A program made the position numbers and the translations under genes. A stretch of DNA of 21,228 nucleotides from a virus, in IMG/VR virus record IMGVR_UViG_3300034175_000192, positions 1 to 21,228 of that record. The stretch is one strand, 5' to 3'. Shown here piece by piece: positions 1 through 6,917 of the stretch (positions are counted from its first letter, which is position 1; every line of letters starts with the position of its first letter). The notes beneath the pieces were generated by a model. That model saw nothing but the letters and a program-made list of their open reading frames with translations, was not told the origin of the DNA and did no database searches.

Positions 1-1494
1 GTGCCAAAGCCCTACCAATCAGAGATCAGGGACAGCACCATCCGGCGGCTGGTGCTCAAGGTCAAAGAGCAGGACTACGGCCAGTATTTGCGGAAAATTC
101 GGCTCAACAAGGTTCGCGCGTTCGAAGGCGAGGCGGTGGACTTGGATTTTCCCGTCACCGCGCTGATCGGCACGAACGGGGGAGGCAAGTCTACCATCTT
201 GGGTGCAGGCGCTATCGCTCACAAAAGCATCAGGCCCGCGTTGTTCTTTCCGAAGAGCTCTATTGGTGACGAGTCGATGGCGAACTGGAGCATCGGCTAC
301 GAGATCATCGACAAAGAGAAAAATCCTACCCAGACCGTGCTGCGCAGCGCCCGTTTCAAAAACTCGAAATGGGCCCGAGATGACTTGATTGATCGACCAG
401 TTTTATATTTCGGTATCCAGCGGACAGTACCTGCGGGTGAGCGAAGAGAGTTTAAGAAGTTTGCGACGTTTAACTACAGCTTTTCCGGCAAGCGTATCGA
501 GCTGACAGGGACTGTTCAGGAGCAGGTTGCCAAAATACTTGGAAAAGACGTCTCAAAATTTACAAAGGCGGACGTTTCGGTGAACCATACGCTTTACGTG
601 GGCAGCGATGGGAATATAAGCTACTCCGAGTTCCACTTTGGAGCTGGCGAGTCTTCGGTCATTCGTATGGTAAGCGCAATTGAGGCCGCGCCGGTAAACG
701 CTCTCGTGTTGATTGAAGAGATAGAAAATGGTCTTCATCCTGTGGCGGTGCGCAGGATGGTAGAATACCTCATGGACGTTGCAGAGCGACGGTCGATCCA
801 GTCGATTTACACCACCCACTCTGAGGACGCCCTTGCACCCCTTCCGTCAGAGGCGATCTGGTCGTCTATCGACGGCAAGGTAAGGCAGGGTAGAATTTCG
901 ATTGAGGCTCTGCGAGCAATCACAGGCCGGATTGACGAAAGAATGGCAATCTTCGTTGAAGACAATTTTGCGAAGGAGTGGGTCGAAAGCATCGTCAGGA
1001 CGGCCCTTCCCCAGCATGCGGATGAAATCGGTGTGTACGCTGTCAGCGGAGACGGACAGGCCCATTCCATTCATCATTCACAGAGGATCAATCCTGCTGT
1101 TTCCCGCGATAAAAAGTCTCTTTGTGTCTTGGATGGAAATAGCACCAAGGCGGAGGATCTCGACTCCGGTGTTCTGAAGCTTCCTGGCGATGTGCCGGAA
1201 GCAGAAATATTCGACTACGTCAAAGCAAATATAGACACGCTATCAATGAAGCTAGCTATTGCGCTGCATCTCCCTGCTGAGAAGGACGCGAAGGTTAAGG
1301 AAGTGGTAGTCGGTGTCTCACTCACAAACCGCGACCCGCACCTCCTTTTCAATCAGGTCGGGCAGCAGCTTGGGTTCATCCCATCTAACATCGTCTCTTC
1401 AGCTTTCATTGCGCTATGGGTGGCTGGTAACGAGGACGCGGCCAATCGCGTAGCGGATTTCATCCAGTCGAACGTTGAACTCGAATTTGTTTAG
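1..1494 (+). CDS. OLD-family-like AAA ATPase with TOPRIM-type C-terminal domain
   Basis: The 497-residue protein starts at a GTG on the first base of the window, so the true start could lie upstream and no ribosome site can be checked. The N-terminal half is an ABC/SMC-type ATPase. Walker A is GTNGGGKST (residues 57-65), a signature-like FGAGE lies near 213-217, Walker B is LVLIEE (235-240) and the switch histidine is H273 in YTTHSED. The C-terminal half resembles a TOPRIM nuclease, with IFVED (E320) and CVLDG (D378). This order is typical of OLD nucleases, which include phage-interference and Gabija GajA proteins. Family assignment is by motif; a defence role is inferred. Two sampled 60-base lines are about 45-50% GC against about 80% for a sampled line of the GTA genes, which suggests separate, possibly horizontal, origin. 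Any partner gene would lie upstream, out of view. Confidence 0.8.
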   Translation: MPKPYQSEIRDSTIRRLVLKVKEQDYGQYLRKIRLNKVRAFEGEAVDLDFPVTALIGTNGGGKSTILGAGAIAHKSIRPALFFPKSSIGDESMANWSIGYEIIDKEKNPTQTVLRSARFKNSKWARDDLIDRPVLYFGIQRTVPAGERREFKKFATFNYSFSGKRIELTGTVQEQVAKILGKDVSKFTKADVSVNHTLYVGSDGNISYSEFHFGAGESSVIRMVSAIEAAPVNALVLIEEIENGLHPVAVRRMVEYLMDVAERRSIQSIYTTHSEDALAPLPSEAIWSSIDGKVRQGRISIEALRAITGRIDERMAIFVEDNFAKEWVESIVRTALPQHADEIGVYAVSGDGQAHSIHHSQRINPAVSRDKKSLCVLDGNSTKAEDLDSGVLKLPGDVPEAEIFDYVKANIDTLSMKLAIALHLPAEKDAKVKEVVVGVSLTNRDPHLLFNQVGQQLGFIPSNIVSSAFIALWVAGNEDAANRVADFIQSNVELEFV

Positions 1495-1503
1495 GAACGG
1501 ATG

Positions 1504-1638
1504 ATGGCCGACACCCCCTCCCAGCTCGACAAGTTCAAGCAAGCCGCGCGCGAGCTAGAGACGGACGACGATCCGCAGCGGTACAAGGAACGGCTGCGCA
1601 AGCTGGTGAGGCACAAGCCGGTGGAGAAGCCGGAGTGA
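1504..1638 (+). CDS. Small charged hypothetical protein (44 aa)
   Basis: This short ORF begins just after the ATPase gene and encodes a hydrophilic protein starting MADTPSQLDKFKQ and ending in a Lys/Pro-rich tail. Two ATGs are adjacent (1501 and 1504). The second has better spacing, six bases, from AGGAA at 1493-1497. The composition (many D, E, K and R, no cysteine, no membrane segment) suggests a soluble, probably helical peptide. It overlaps the next gene by a GTGA junction, so the two are probably translationally coupled. It resembles small conserved proteins of unknown function that I associate with sphingomonads, but I cannot name a family. No function is proposed. Confidence 0.6.
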   Translation: MADTPSQLDKFKQAARELETDDDPQRYKERLRKLVRHKPVEKPE

Positions 1639-1802
1639 GAGACTGGGCGGGGTTCGCCCTTTCCTTGGTCCTACTGTTGGCCGCCGCCGCCTACTTCCTG
1701 ATATGGGGAACGGAGGGTCACTACCCTGCAAAGGCGACGCTTGCCGCCGTCGTGGGTGCGGCGGGGCTGATCCTCTACACCTTTCGCCGCCGCGCAGGCT
1801 AG
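1635..1802 (+). CDS. Small two-helix membrane protein (55 aa)
   Basis: The ORF starts with a GTG that overlaps the TGA of the preceding small gene (GTGA junction) and ends at 1802. The protein has a hydrophobic stretch at about residues 5-23 (rich in L, A, V and F), a short polar loop containing WGTEGHYP, a second hydrophobic stretch at about 33-49, and a basic end (RRRAG). This is a hairpin of two membrane helices with a probably cytoplasmic positively charged tail. The coupling and the coding-like reading frame support it as real, although it is too short to assign to a family. The terminator-like hairpins that follow suggest it ends the first transcription unit. Confidence 0.6.
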   Translation: MRDWAGFALSLVLLLAAAAYFLIWGTEGHYPAKATLAAVVGAAGLILYTFRRRAG

Positions 1803-1871
1803 CGGGTTTGTAAACTACATAATCGCCACAAGTTGCACAGGCTGAGGAAGTGTAGCTGATTCGGTTGAGAG

Positions 1872-1897
1872 GCCCGGGCGGAGTGCCTGGGCTTTGT
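1872..1897 (+). terminator. Terminator-like hairpin 1 upstream of terS
   Basis: Arms GCCCGGGC (1872-1879) and GCCTGGGC (1885-1892) pair over 8 bp with one G-U pair around a 5-base loop, followed by a weak T-run (TTTGTCGTTTG). It could end the small-gene unit or act as an attenuator in front of the GTA genes. The T-run is imperfect, so termination strength is uncertain. Confidence 0.5.
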
Positions 1898-1905
1898 CGT
1901 TTGTG

Positions 1906-1940
1906 GGCCGGCGCGGCGGGGTCGCGGCCGGCCTTTTGTT
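1906..1940 (+). terminator. Terminator-like hairpin 2 upstream of terS
   Basis: Perfect 7-bp arms GGCCGGC (1906-1912) and GCCGGCC (1927-1933) enclose a 14-base loop and are followed by TTTTGTT. It lies only about 19 bases before the terS start, so any GTA transcript starting upstream must read through it. The rest of 1803-1958 shows no gene and no convincing promoter that I can identify. Confidence 0.55.
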
Positions 1941-1958
1941 TGTCCGAGGGAGCGCGCC

Positions 1959-2438
1959 ATGGCCACGAGCGGCAAGATCGACTGGCGGTACACGGAGACG
2001 CGGCGACGCGATTTCCTGCGGGTGCTGGCGGAGACCTACGACGTGGATGCGGCGCTGACGGCGGGGAGGCTGACCTGGCCGCAGGTCTGCGAGCTGAGAG
2101 CGCGGCATCCGGAATTTGCCGAGCGGTTCGAGCAGGTGATTGCCGCCGGCTATGACCGGCTCGAGGCGCTGCTGCTGCGGCAGTCGGGGCTGGGCCGCGG
2201 GGGGCAGATCGACCTGGCGCTGGCGCAGGCCCTGCTGAAGCAGCGGCGCGCGGCGAAGGTCGAAGCGACGGCCGGCCGCGCCAGGCGCGGGAGCGCGGAG
2301 ACGGCGCGGTCGCGGAACGTGAACCACATCATCAAGCAATTCGAGCTGCTGCGCGCGGGGCAGGGGCAGGGGAGCAGGGCCGATGCAAATGGATCCGGTG
2401 GTCGCAATGCTTCGCAGGCAGCTGGCCGGGATCAGTGA
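1959..2438 (+). CDS. Small terminase subunit-like protein (GTA gp1 position)
   Basis: The 159-residue protein sits directly before the large terminase, the position of GTA gp1/TerS, which selects DNA and hands it to the packaging motor. The N-terminal third reads like a helix-turn-helix region (YDVDAALTAGRLTWPQVCELRARHPEF, quoted in parts: DVDAALTAGRLTW then RARHPEFAERF). An alpha-helical, possibly oligomerising middle follows, then a basic segment (residues about 97-120). The ATG at 1959 is preceded by a purine-rich CCGAGGGAG. The last 18 or so codons overlap the start of terL by 56 bases; this tail is low-complexity (G, S, A, N) and may be dispensable. Assignment rests on position and size more than on a diagnostic motif. 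Confidence 0.7.
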   Translation: MATSGKIDWRYTETRRRDFLRVLAETYDVDAALTAGRLTWPQVCELRARHPEFAERFEQVIAAGYDRLEALLLRQSGLGRGGQIDLALAQALLKQRRAAKVEATAGRARRGSAETARSRNVNHIIKQFELLRAGQGQGSRADANGSGGRNASQAAGRDQ

Positions 2439-3711
2439 CTATGAGGTGGAGATGGTGTGCGGATGGCTCGATGCCCGACCGCGCAAGCCCGATTGGATGC
2501 CGCATCCCGGGCAAAGCGCGCCCCCGGGGGCGTGGCGGGTGTGGCTGATGCTCGCCGGGCGGGGGTTCGGCAAGACGCGGGCGGGAGCGGAATGGGTGTC
2601 CAAGCTGGCGCGCCAGGATGAGAGGATGCGCATCGCGCTGGTCGGCGGGACGATCGACGAGGTCGCCAACGTGATGATCCGCGGCGAAAGCGGGCTGATG
2701 GCGGTTGCGCGGGCGGACGAGGAATTGGTGTGGGTGCCGTCCACGCGGACATTGACCTTCGCGAACGGCGCGCAGGCATTCGCTTATTCGGGCGAACGGC
2801 CGGACAAGTTGCGCGGCCCCGAGCATCATATCGCCTGGTGCGACGAGCTGGCCAAATGGTCGCATCCGCAGAAGACGTGGGACAATCTGATGCTCGGGCT
2901 GCGGCTGGGGCGGCGGCCGCGGGTGCTGGTGACGACGACGCCGCGGCCGATCACACTGGTGAAGCAGCTCGCGCGCGATCCGCAGACAGTACGGGCGAAG
3001 GCGCCGGGGAGGACGCAGGACAATCCGCATCTGCCGGGCGCGTTCGTGGCGGACGTGCGCGAGCGCTATGGCGGGACAAGGCTGGGGCGGCAGGAGCTGG
3101 ACGGCGAGCTGATCGAGGATGTGGAAGGCGCGTTGTGGACGCGCGACATGGTGGAGCGGGCCAGAGTGGCCGTCGGCTTCGCCCGGGACGAGCGGGATCT
3201 GTTCACGCGGATCGTGATCGGGGTGGATCCGCCGGTGTCGGCCGAGGGCGATGCGTGCGGGATCGTGGCCGTAGGCCTCGGGGCGGACGGCATCGGCTAT
3301 GTGATCGGCGACCATAGTGTGAGCGGGCTCAGCCCCGAAGGCTGGGCGCGGGCGGTGGCGGCCGCCGCCGAGGCGCACGGCGCGGACCGGGTGGTCGCCG
3401 AGGCGAACCAGGGGGGTGCGATGGTGGAAAGCGTGCTGCGGGCGGCCGATTGCGCGCTGCCGGTGCGGCTGGTCCATGCGCGGCGCGGCAAATCGGCGCG
3501 GGCGGAGCCGGTCGCGGCCCTGTTCGAGAACGGACGGGCGCGGTTCGCGGGAGCGTTTCCGGAGCTCGAGGACGAGCTGACCGGGCTCACCATCGGCGGC
3601 GGCTATGAAGGGCCGAGCAGGTCGCCGGACCGGGCGGACGCAATGGTGTGGGCGATGACCGAGCTGATGCTGAAGCCCAAGGGCGCCGCGCCGCGGATCA
3701 GAATGCTTTGA
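2383..3711 (+). CDS. terL: Large terminase subunit, DNA-packaging ATPase/nuclease (GTA gp2)
   Basis: This is the packaging motor. The N-terminal ATPase shows an adenine-binding/Walker A region LAGRGFGKTRAGAEW (P-loop about residues 59-65), Walker B with catalytic acid in IAWCDE (D154-E155), and the coupling motif TTTPRP (184-189). The C-terminal RNase H-like nuclease shows a first acidic strand VIGVDPP (D282), a second in VVAEANQGG (E340) and a final DRADAM (D416/D419). The length (442 aa) is normal for GTA-type terminases. The start at 2383 has a G-rich Shine-Dalgarno (AGGGGAGCAGGG) and overlaps the terS end; a second in-frame ATG at 2389 is possible. In canonical GTA clusters the portal follows directly; here two unrelated genes intervene. 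Confidence 0.95.
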   Translation: MQMDPVVAMLRRQLAGISDYEVEMVCGWLDARPRKPDWMPHPGQSAPPGAWRVWLMLAGRGFGKTRAGAEWVSKLARQDERMRIALVGGTIDEVANVMIRGESGLMAVARADEELVWVPSTRTLTFANGAQAFAYSGERPDKLRGPEHHIAWCDELAKWSHPQKTWDNLMLGLRLGRRPRVLVTTTPRPITLVKQLARDPQTVRAKAPGRTQDNPHLPGAFVADVRERYGGTRLGRQELDGELIEDVEGALWTRDMVERARVAVGFARDERDLFTRIVIGVDPPVSAEGDACGIVAVGLGADGIGYVIGDHSVSGLSPEGWARAVAAAAEAHGADRVVAEANQGGAMVESVLRAADCALPVRLVHARRGKSARAEPVAALFENGRARFAGAFPELEDELTGLTIGGGYEGPSRSPDRADAMVWAMTELMLKPKGAAPRIRML

Positions 3712-3761
3712 GGTTCGCATCGTGGTAGTTCGATGCGGGCAGATCGGGAGTTGGAGCATCC

Positions 3762-4754
3762 ATGAAGCCGGAAGAAGGCGAGCCGGAGAAGGACGCGGAG
3801 GCGCAGCTGGCGCTTGGGCGGCGGCTGATGATCGCAGAAGGGGTGGAGCGCGAGGCCGCGCAGGGCGCGCGGCTGATCGAGCAGGCTTGCGCGGGGGGCA
3901 GCGCCGAGGCGGCGGCGACGATGGCGGCATTCGCCGCCATGGGTGCGGGCCGGCCGCAGAATTGGGAGCAGGCGTTCGATTATCTGTTGATTGCGGCGCA
4001 GCGGGGCTCGGGTGCGGCGCGGGGGCAGCTGGCGCTGCTCGGCCGCGATCCGGGACTGGCCGCCGAGGCGCAGCGCGGGGAGCCGGAAGCGGCGGACCTG
4101 TGGAAACGGCTGCGGGCGGGAGTGGATGTCGCGGGGTTGACGGCGGCGCCGGAGCGCAGGCCGATCTCGGAAACGCCGCGCGTGCGGGTGATCGAGGGGT
4201 TCGCGACGGCGGCCGAATGCGATTGGGCGGTGGCGGTGGCGAAGGACAGATTGAGCCGGGCCGCGATCCTCGACCCGGGCAGCGGCGAGAAGAAGAGCCA
4301 CCCGGACCGGACCAACAGCGCTATGGGGTTCGAAGCCGTGGATATGGACGTCGTCATACAAGTGCTGAGGGCCAGGATCGCGGCGGTGAGCAATCTGCCG
4401 GTGCCGGTGTTCGAGCCCGCGCAGATCATGCATTATTCCGTGGGCCAGGAGTTCCGGCCGCATTTCGACTACATGGACCCCCAGACGCCGGGCGGGCGGC
4501 AGGAGCTTGGACGCTTCGGACAGAGAATCGCGACCTTCCTTCTGTACCTGAACGACGATTTCGAGGGTGGGGAGACCGAGTTCCCGCGGGCCGGGATTCG
4601 CTACCGCGGGCGCAAGGGCGACGCGCTGCTGTTCGGCAATGTGGATGGGGCGGGGCGGCCCGACCCGCTGACGCTGCACGCCGGGCGGCCCCCGAGCCGG
4701 GGCGAGAAATGGATATTGTCGCAGTGGATCAGGGACCGGTCGCCGGGGGCATGA
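3762..4754 (+). CDS. Sel1-like repeat plus prolyl-4-hydroxylase-type 2OG-Fe(II) oxygenase
   Basis: The 330-residue protein has two parts. Residues about 10-120 are Ala/Gly-rich helical repeats of Sel1/TPR-like type (RRLMIAEGVEREAAQGARL, then NWEQAFDYLLIAAQRGSGAA). Residues about 138-325 are a P4H-type oxygenase: iron ligands H234 and D236 in FRPHFDYMD, the third ligand H306 in LHAGRPP, and the 2-oxoglutarate-binding lysine K316 ten residues later in GEKWILSQWIRDR. GGETEFP (269-275) is also characteristic. All key residues are present, so it should be active, hydroxylating a protein or peptide with 2-oxoglutarate, O2 and iron. The start has GGAG seven bases upstream. It lies between terL and the portal, where RcGTA has no gene; the substrate is unknown. 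Confidence 0.88.
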   Translation: MKPEEGEPEKDAEAQLALGRRLMIAEGVEREAAQGARLIEQACAGGSAEAAATMAAFAAMGAGRPQNWEQAFDYLLIAAQRGSGAARGQLALLGRDPGLAAEAQRGEPEAADLWKRLRAGVDVAGLTAAPERRPISETPRVRVIEGFATAAECDWAVAVAKDRLSRAAILDPGSGEKKSHPDRTNSAMGFEAVDMDVVIQVLRARIAAVSNLPVPVFEPAQIMHYSVGQEFRPHFDYMDPQTPGGRQELGRFGQRIATFLLYLNDDFEGGETEFPRAGIRYRGRKGDALLFGNVDGAGRPDPLTLHAGRPPSRGEKWILSQWIRDRSPGA

Positions 4755-4857
4755 AGCGGCGCGGGCGGCGGGCTGGCGGTGACGGGTCGGCGCTTGCGCG
4801 GCGGGGCCCGGGAGGGCAATCTGCCGCGTCATCGCATCCGGGAGGGGGACCGCCGGC

Positions 4858-5376
4858 ATGATGTGGATACGTCTTTTCTTCTTCGCCGTGCCGGTGGGGT
4901 TCATCGCCGCGGGCCTGTGGCTGCTGATATCGGGCGGGCAGTCGGTTGCCGAAGCCGAGGGGTGGGAGACCACGCAAGGGATCGTCCTGTCGTCAGACCG
5001 GATCGACCCGCGGCTGATGTCCGACGGGCGGACCAGCGGCAACCGATATAATGCGGCGATATCCTACCGCTACGACGTGGGCGGGCGCACTTATCATAAC
5101 GACCGGGTGTGGCTGACGCAGAATGCCGGTTGGGCCACGACGGACGGCGCCGATGAATTCCTGGAGGATTATCGGCCGGGCGCGCCGGTCGCGGTGATAT
5201 ACGACCCGCAGGACCCGGCGCGGTCGGCGTTGCGCATGGAGCGGGGCTGGATGTTGCCGCTGGTGTTGCTCGGCTTCGGGCTGATGGCCTTGTACACCGC
5301 GATCAAGGCGATGCGGCAATATGAGCGCGGCCCGCAGCGGAAGCGGCCGGCGCCGCGGGCGGCTCGCCGGGACTAG
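4858..5376 (+). CDS. DUF3592 membrane protein
   Basis: The 172-residue protein has a membrane helix at residues about 5-25 (LFFFAVPVGFIAAGLWLLI), an extracytoplasmic beta-rich domain (about 30-125), a second membrane helix at about 131-148, and a basic cytoplasmic tail (RKRPAPRAARR). The domain carries the DUF3592 pattern: a W-x-T-T-x-G-x-V strand near 36-43, YRYDVGGRTYHNDRV (70-84) and VAVIYDPQDPARSAL (111-125). The start ATG at 4858 follows GGGAGGGGG by about nine bases; an ATG at 4861 is an equal alternative. No enzymatic role is known for the family. It is the second cargo gene between terL and the portal, and no GTA role can be deduced. Confidence 0.85.
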   Translation: MMWIRLFFFAVPVGFIAAGLWLLISGGQSVAEAEGWETTQGIVLSSDRIDPRLMSDGRTSGNRYNAAISYRYDVGGRTYHNDRVWLTQNAGWATTDGADEFLEDYRPGAPVAVIYDPQDPARSALRMERGWMLPLVLLGFGLMALYTAIKAMRQYERGPQRKRPAPRAARRD

Positions 5377-5430
5377 AAGTCGCGGGCGGCGGAGAGATCC
5401 GCTGGCACGGACGGAGCAGAGGAGCGGCAG

Positions 5431-6609
5431 ATGAAATGGTTTGGCCGGAAGGCCGTGCGGGATGCCGCGCGGCCTTTTTTGTTGCGTGGCGCGTGGGGCG
5501 CGATCGGGGCGGAGGCTTTGCCCCGCTCCTACGAGGCGCAGGTGCGCGAGGCGGTTTGCGGCAATGCGGTGGCGCAACGCTGCGTGCGGCTGGTGGCCGA
5601 GGCGGTGGGTTCGGTGACGGTGGATGCCGCCCAGGGAGAGAAGGACAGCCCCCTTCAACTGCCTGCCTCCGGCAGTCGCTCAGGACAGGCTTCGACAGAC
5701 TCAGGGAAGGCGGTTTCCCTGATATCCGGTGGCCTCCTGGAGACGGCGGCGATGCATTTGCTGCTGCATGGCAATGCCTTCGTCCAGGTGGCGCAGGACG
5801 GGGCGGCGATGCCGGCGGGCCTGTTCGCGCTGCGGCCCGAGCGGGTGAAGGTGGAGCCGGACGCGGGCGGGTGGCCGGCGGCCTATCGCTACCGAGCCGG
5901 GGCGGCGGAGCGGCGCTACGCGGCTGTGGATGGGTTGGGGCGGCCGGGCGTGGTGCATGTGCGCGCGCCCCATCCGCTCGACGATCATTATGGGCTGGGG
6001 TGCCTGGGCGCGGCGGCGGCGGCGGTGGGGGTGCACAATGCGGCGGCGCGGTGGAACCAGGCATTGCTCGACAATGCGGCGCGGCCCAGCGGGGCCCTGG
6101 TCTACGATTCGGGCGACGGGGCGGTGCTGGCGCCGGCGCAGTTCGAGCGGCTGAAGAATGAGATGGAAGCGCAGTTCATGGGAAGCGGCAATGCCGGGCG
6201 GCCGATGCTGCTGGAAGGCGGGCTCAAATGGCAGGCGATGAGCCTGTCGCCGGCCGACATGGACTTCGTGGAGATCAAGGCGGCGGCGGCGCGGGAGATC
6301 GCTTTGGCATTCGGGGTGCCACCGATGCTGGTCGGGCTGCCGGGCGACAATGCCTATGCCAATTACCGCGAGGCGGTGCGCTCGCTGTGGCGGCTTACCG
6401 TGCTGCCGATGGCGGGGCGGATATTGGAGGCGCTCGGCGAGGGGCTGAGCGCGTGGTGGCCGGGGCTGAAGCTGGCGGTGGATGTCGACCAGGTGAGCGC
6501 GCTGCACGCGGACCGATCTGAGCTGTGGGCGCAGGTGAGCGGGGCGGACTTTCTCACCAAGGAGGAGAAACGGGAGATGCTGGGCTTCTCGAGGGAGGCG
6601 GTGCGATGA
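5431..6609 (+). CDS. HK97-family portal protein (GTA gp3)
   Basis: The portal forms the dodecameric ring at one capsid vertex through which DNA enters and to which the tail attaches. The 392-residue sequence shows the usual family landmarks: RSYEAQVREA near residues 32-41, VAQRCVRLVAEAVG (47-60), MHLLLHGNAFVQV (108-120), HPLDDHYGLG, and the C-terminal wing/clip segment with AFGVPPMLVGLPGDNAYANYREA (in parts: AFGVPPMLVG, GDNAYANYREA). Start ATG 5431 follows GGAGCGG. Two oddities are overlaid on the coding sequence: a terminator-shaped hairpin over codons 7-17, and a palindromic repeat giving a low-complexity peptide at about residues 73-93 (SPLQLPASGSRSG), where portals normally have a conserved loop. 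The frame is intact, so the protein is probably functional. It overlaps the next gene by ATGA. Confidence 0.93.
   Translation: MKWFGRKAVRDAARPFLLRGAWGAIGAEALPRSYEAQVREAVCGNAVAQRCVRLVAEAVGSVTVDAAQGEKDSPLQLPASGSRSGQASTDSGKAVSLISGGLLETAAMHLLLHGNAFVQVAQDGAAMPAGLFALRPERVKVEPDAGGWPAAYRYRAGAAERRYAAVDGLGRPGVVHVRAPHPLDDHYGLGCLGAAAAAVGVHNAAARWNQALLDNAARPSGALVYDSGDGAVLAPAQFERLKNEMEAQFMGSGNAGRPMLLEGGLKWQAMSLSPADMDFVEIKAAAAREIALAFGVPPMLVGLPGDNAYANYREAVRSLWRLTVLPMAGRILEALGEGLSAWWPGLKLAVDVDQVSALHADRSELWAQVSGADFLTKEEKREMLGFSREAVR
5451..5480 (+). terminator. Intrinsic-terminator-shaped hairpin inside the portal gene
   Basis: Arms GGCCGTGCGG (5451-5460) and CCGCGCGGCC (5465-5474) pair over 10 bp, one of them a U-G pair, around the tetraloop GATG, and are followed directly by six T then GTT. 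It covers codons 7 to 17 of the portal gene. In form it is a textbook Rho-independent terminator or attenuator on the coding strand; active translation of the first codons would be expected to prevent its folding. Confidence 0.6.
5651..5706 (+). repeat. REP-like palindromic repeat in frame within portal gene
   Basis: The segment contains CTGCC-TCC-GGCAG (5663-5675) and GCTCAGGACAGG next to GGCTTCGACAGACTCAGG. The latter is a variant of the CTTCGACAAGCTCAGG repeat seen elsewhere in this window (14918-14940, 18509-18533). It encodes a Ser/Gly/Pro-rich peptide without breaking the frame. Confidence 0.6.
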
Positions 6610-6917
6610 GCGATGAGGCGATGCTGGCGCAGCTGATGCGGCAGGCGGGGCAGGAAGGGGCCGCGCTGGTGACGATCCGCGCGCTGGCCGAGGAGGCGAG
6701 CGAAATCGGGGCGGAGCGGGCGCTGACCCTGCTCGGGCTCGGCGACCCCAAGGCGCGGCGCGATATGGATGAGCTGCGGGAGCTGCTGCAGGCGTGGCGC
6801 GATGCGAAGAAGAGCGCCTGGGCCGCGGTGGTGACCTGGGTGGTGCGGATCGGTCTGGCGGCCTTGGTAGCGGGGATGGCGGTGAAATTGGGCCTGCTCG
6901 AAAGGCTGACGGGATGA
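6606..6917 (+). CDS. DUF6127-like protein (GTA gp3.5 position)
   Basis: The 103-residue protein starts at an ATG overlapping the portal stop (ATGA), which indicates translational coupling. An N-terminal amphipathic helical region (EEASEIGAERALTLLGLGD, then ARRDMDELRELLQAWRDAKK) is followed by a single hydrophobic helix at about residues 76-97 (AAVVTWVVRIGLAALVAGMA). This arrangement and the slot between portal and protease match the small proteins annotated DUF6127 in sphingomonad GTA clusters. Its role in particle formation is not established; the membrane helix suggests a membrane-associated assembly step. Confidence 0.75.
   Translation: MSDEAMLAQLMRQAGQEGAALVTIRALAEEASEIGAERALTLLGLGDPKARRDMDELRELLQAWRDAKKSAWAAVVTWVVRIGLAALVAGMAVKLGLLERLTG

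Noticed and set aside
1803-1871. Promoter or tRNA/attachment site before the GTA cluster
   Set aside because: No convincing -35/-10 pair, tRNA fold or direct repeat with another place in the window was found by eye.
2332-3930. Very long minus-strand open frame (532 codons) opposite terL
   Set aside because: It is Arg/Pro/His-rich with no domain pattern; long antisense frames arise from third-position GC in this 70%+ GC DNA, and terL is clearly real.
3603-5042. Long minus-strand frame opposite the oxygenase gene
   Set aside because: Same composition artefact; the + strand carries a catalytically complete enzyme and a DUF3592 protein.
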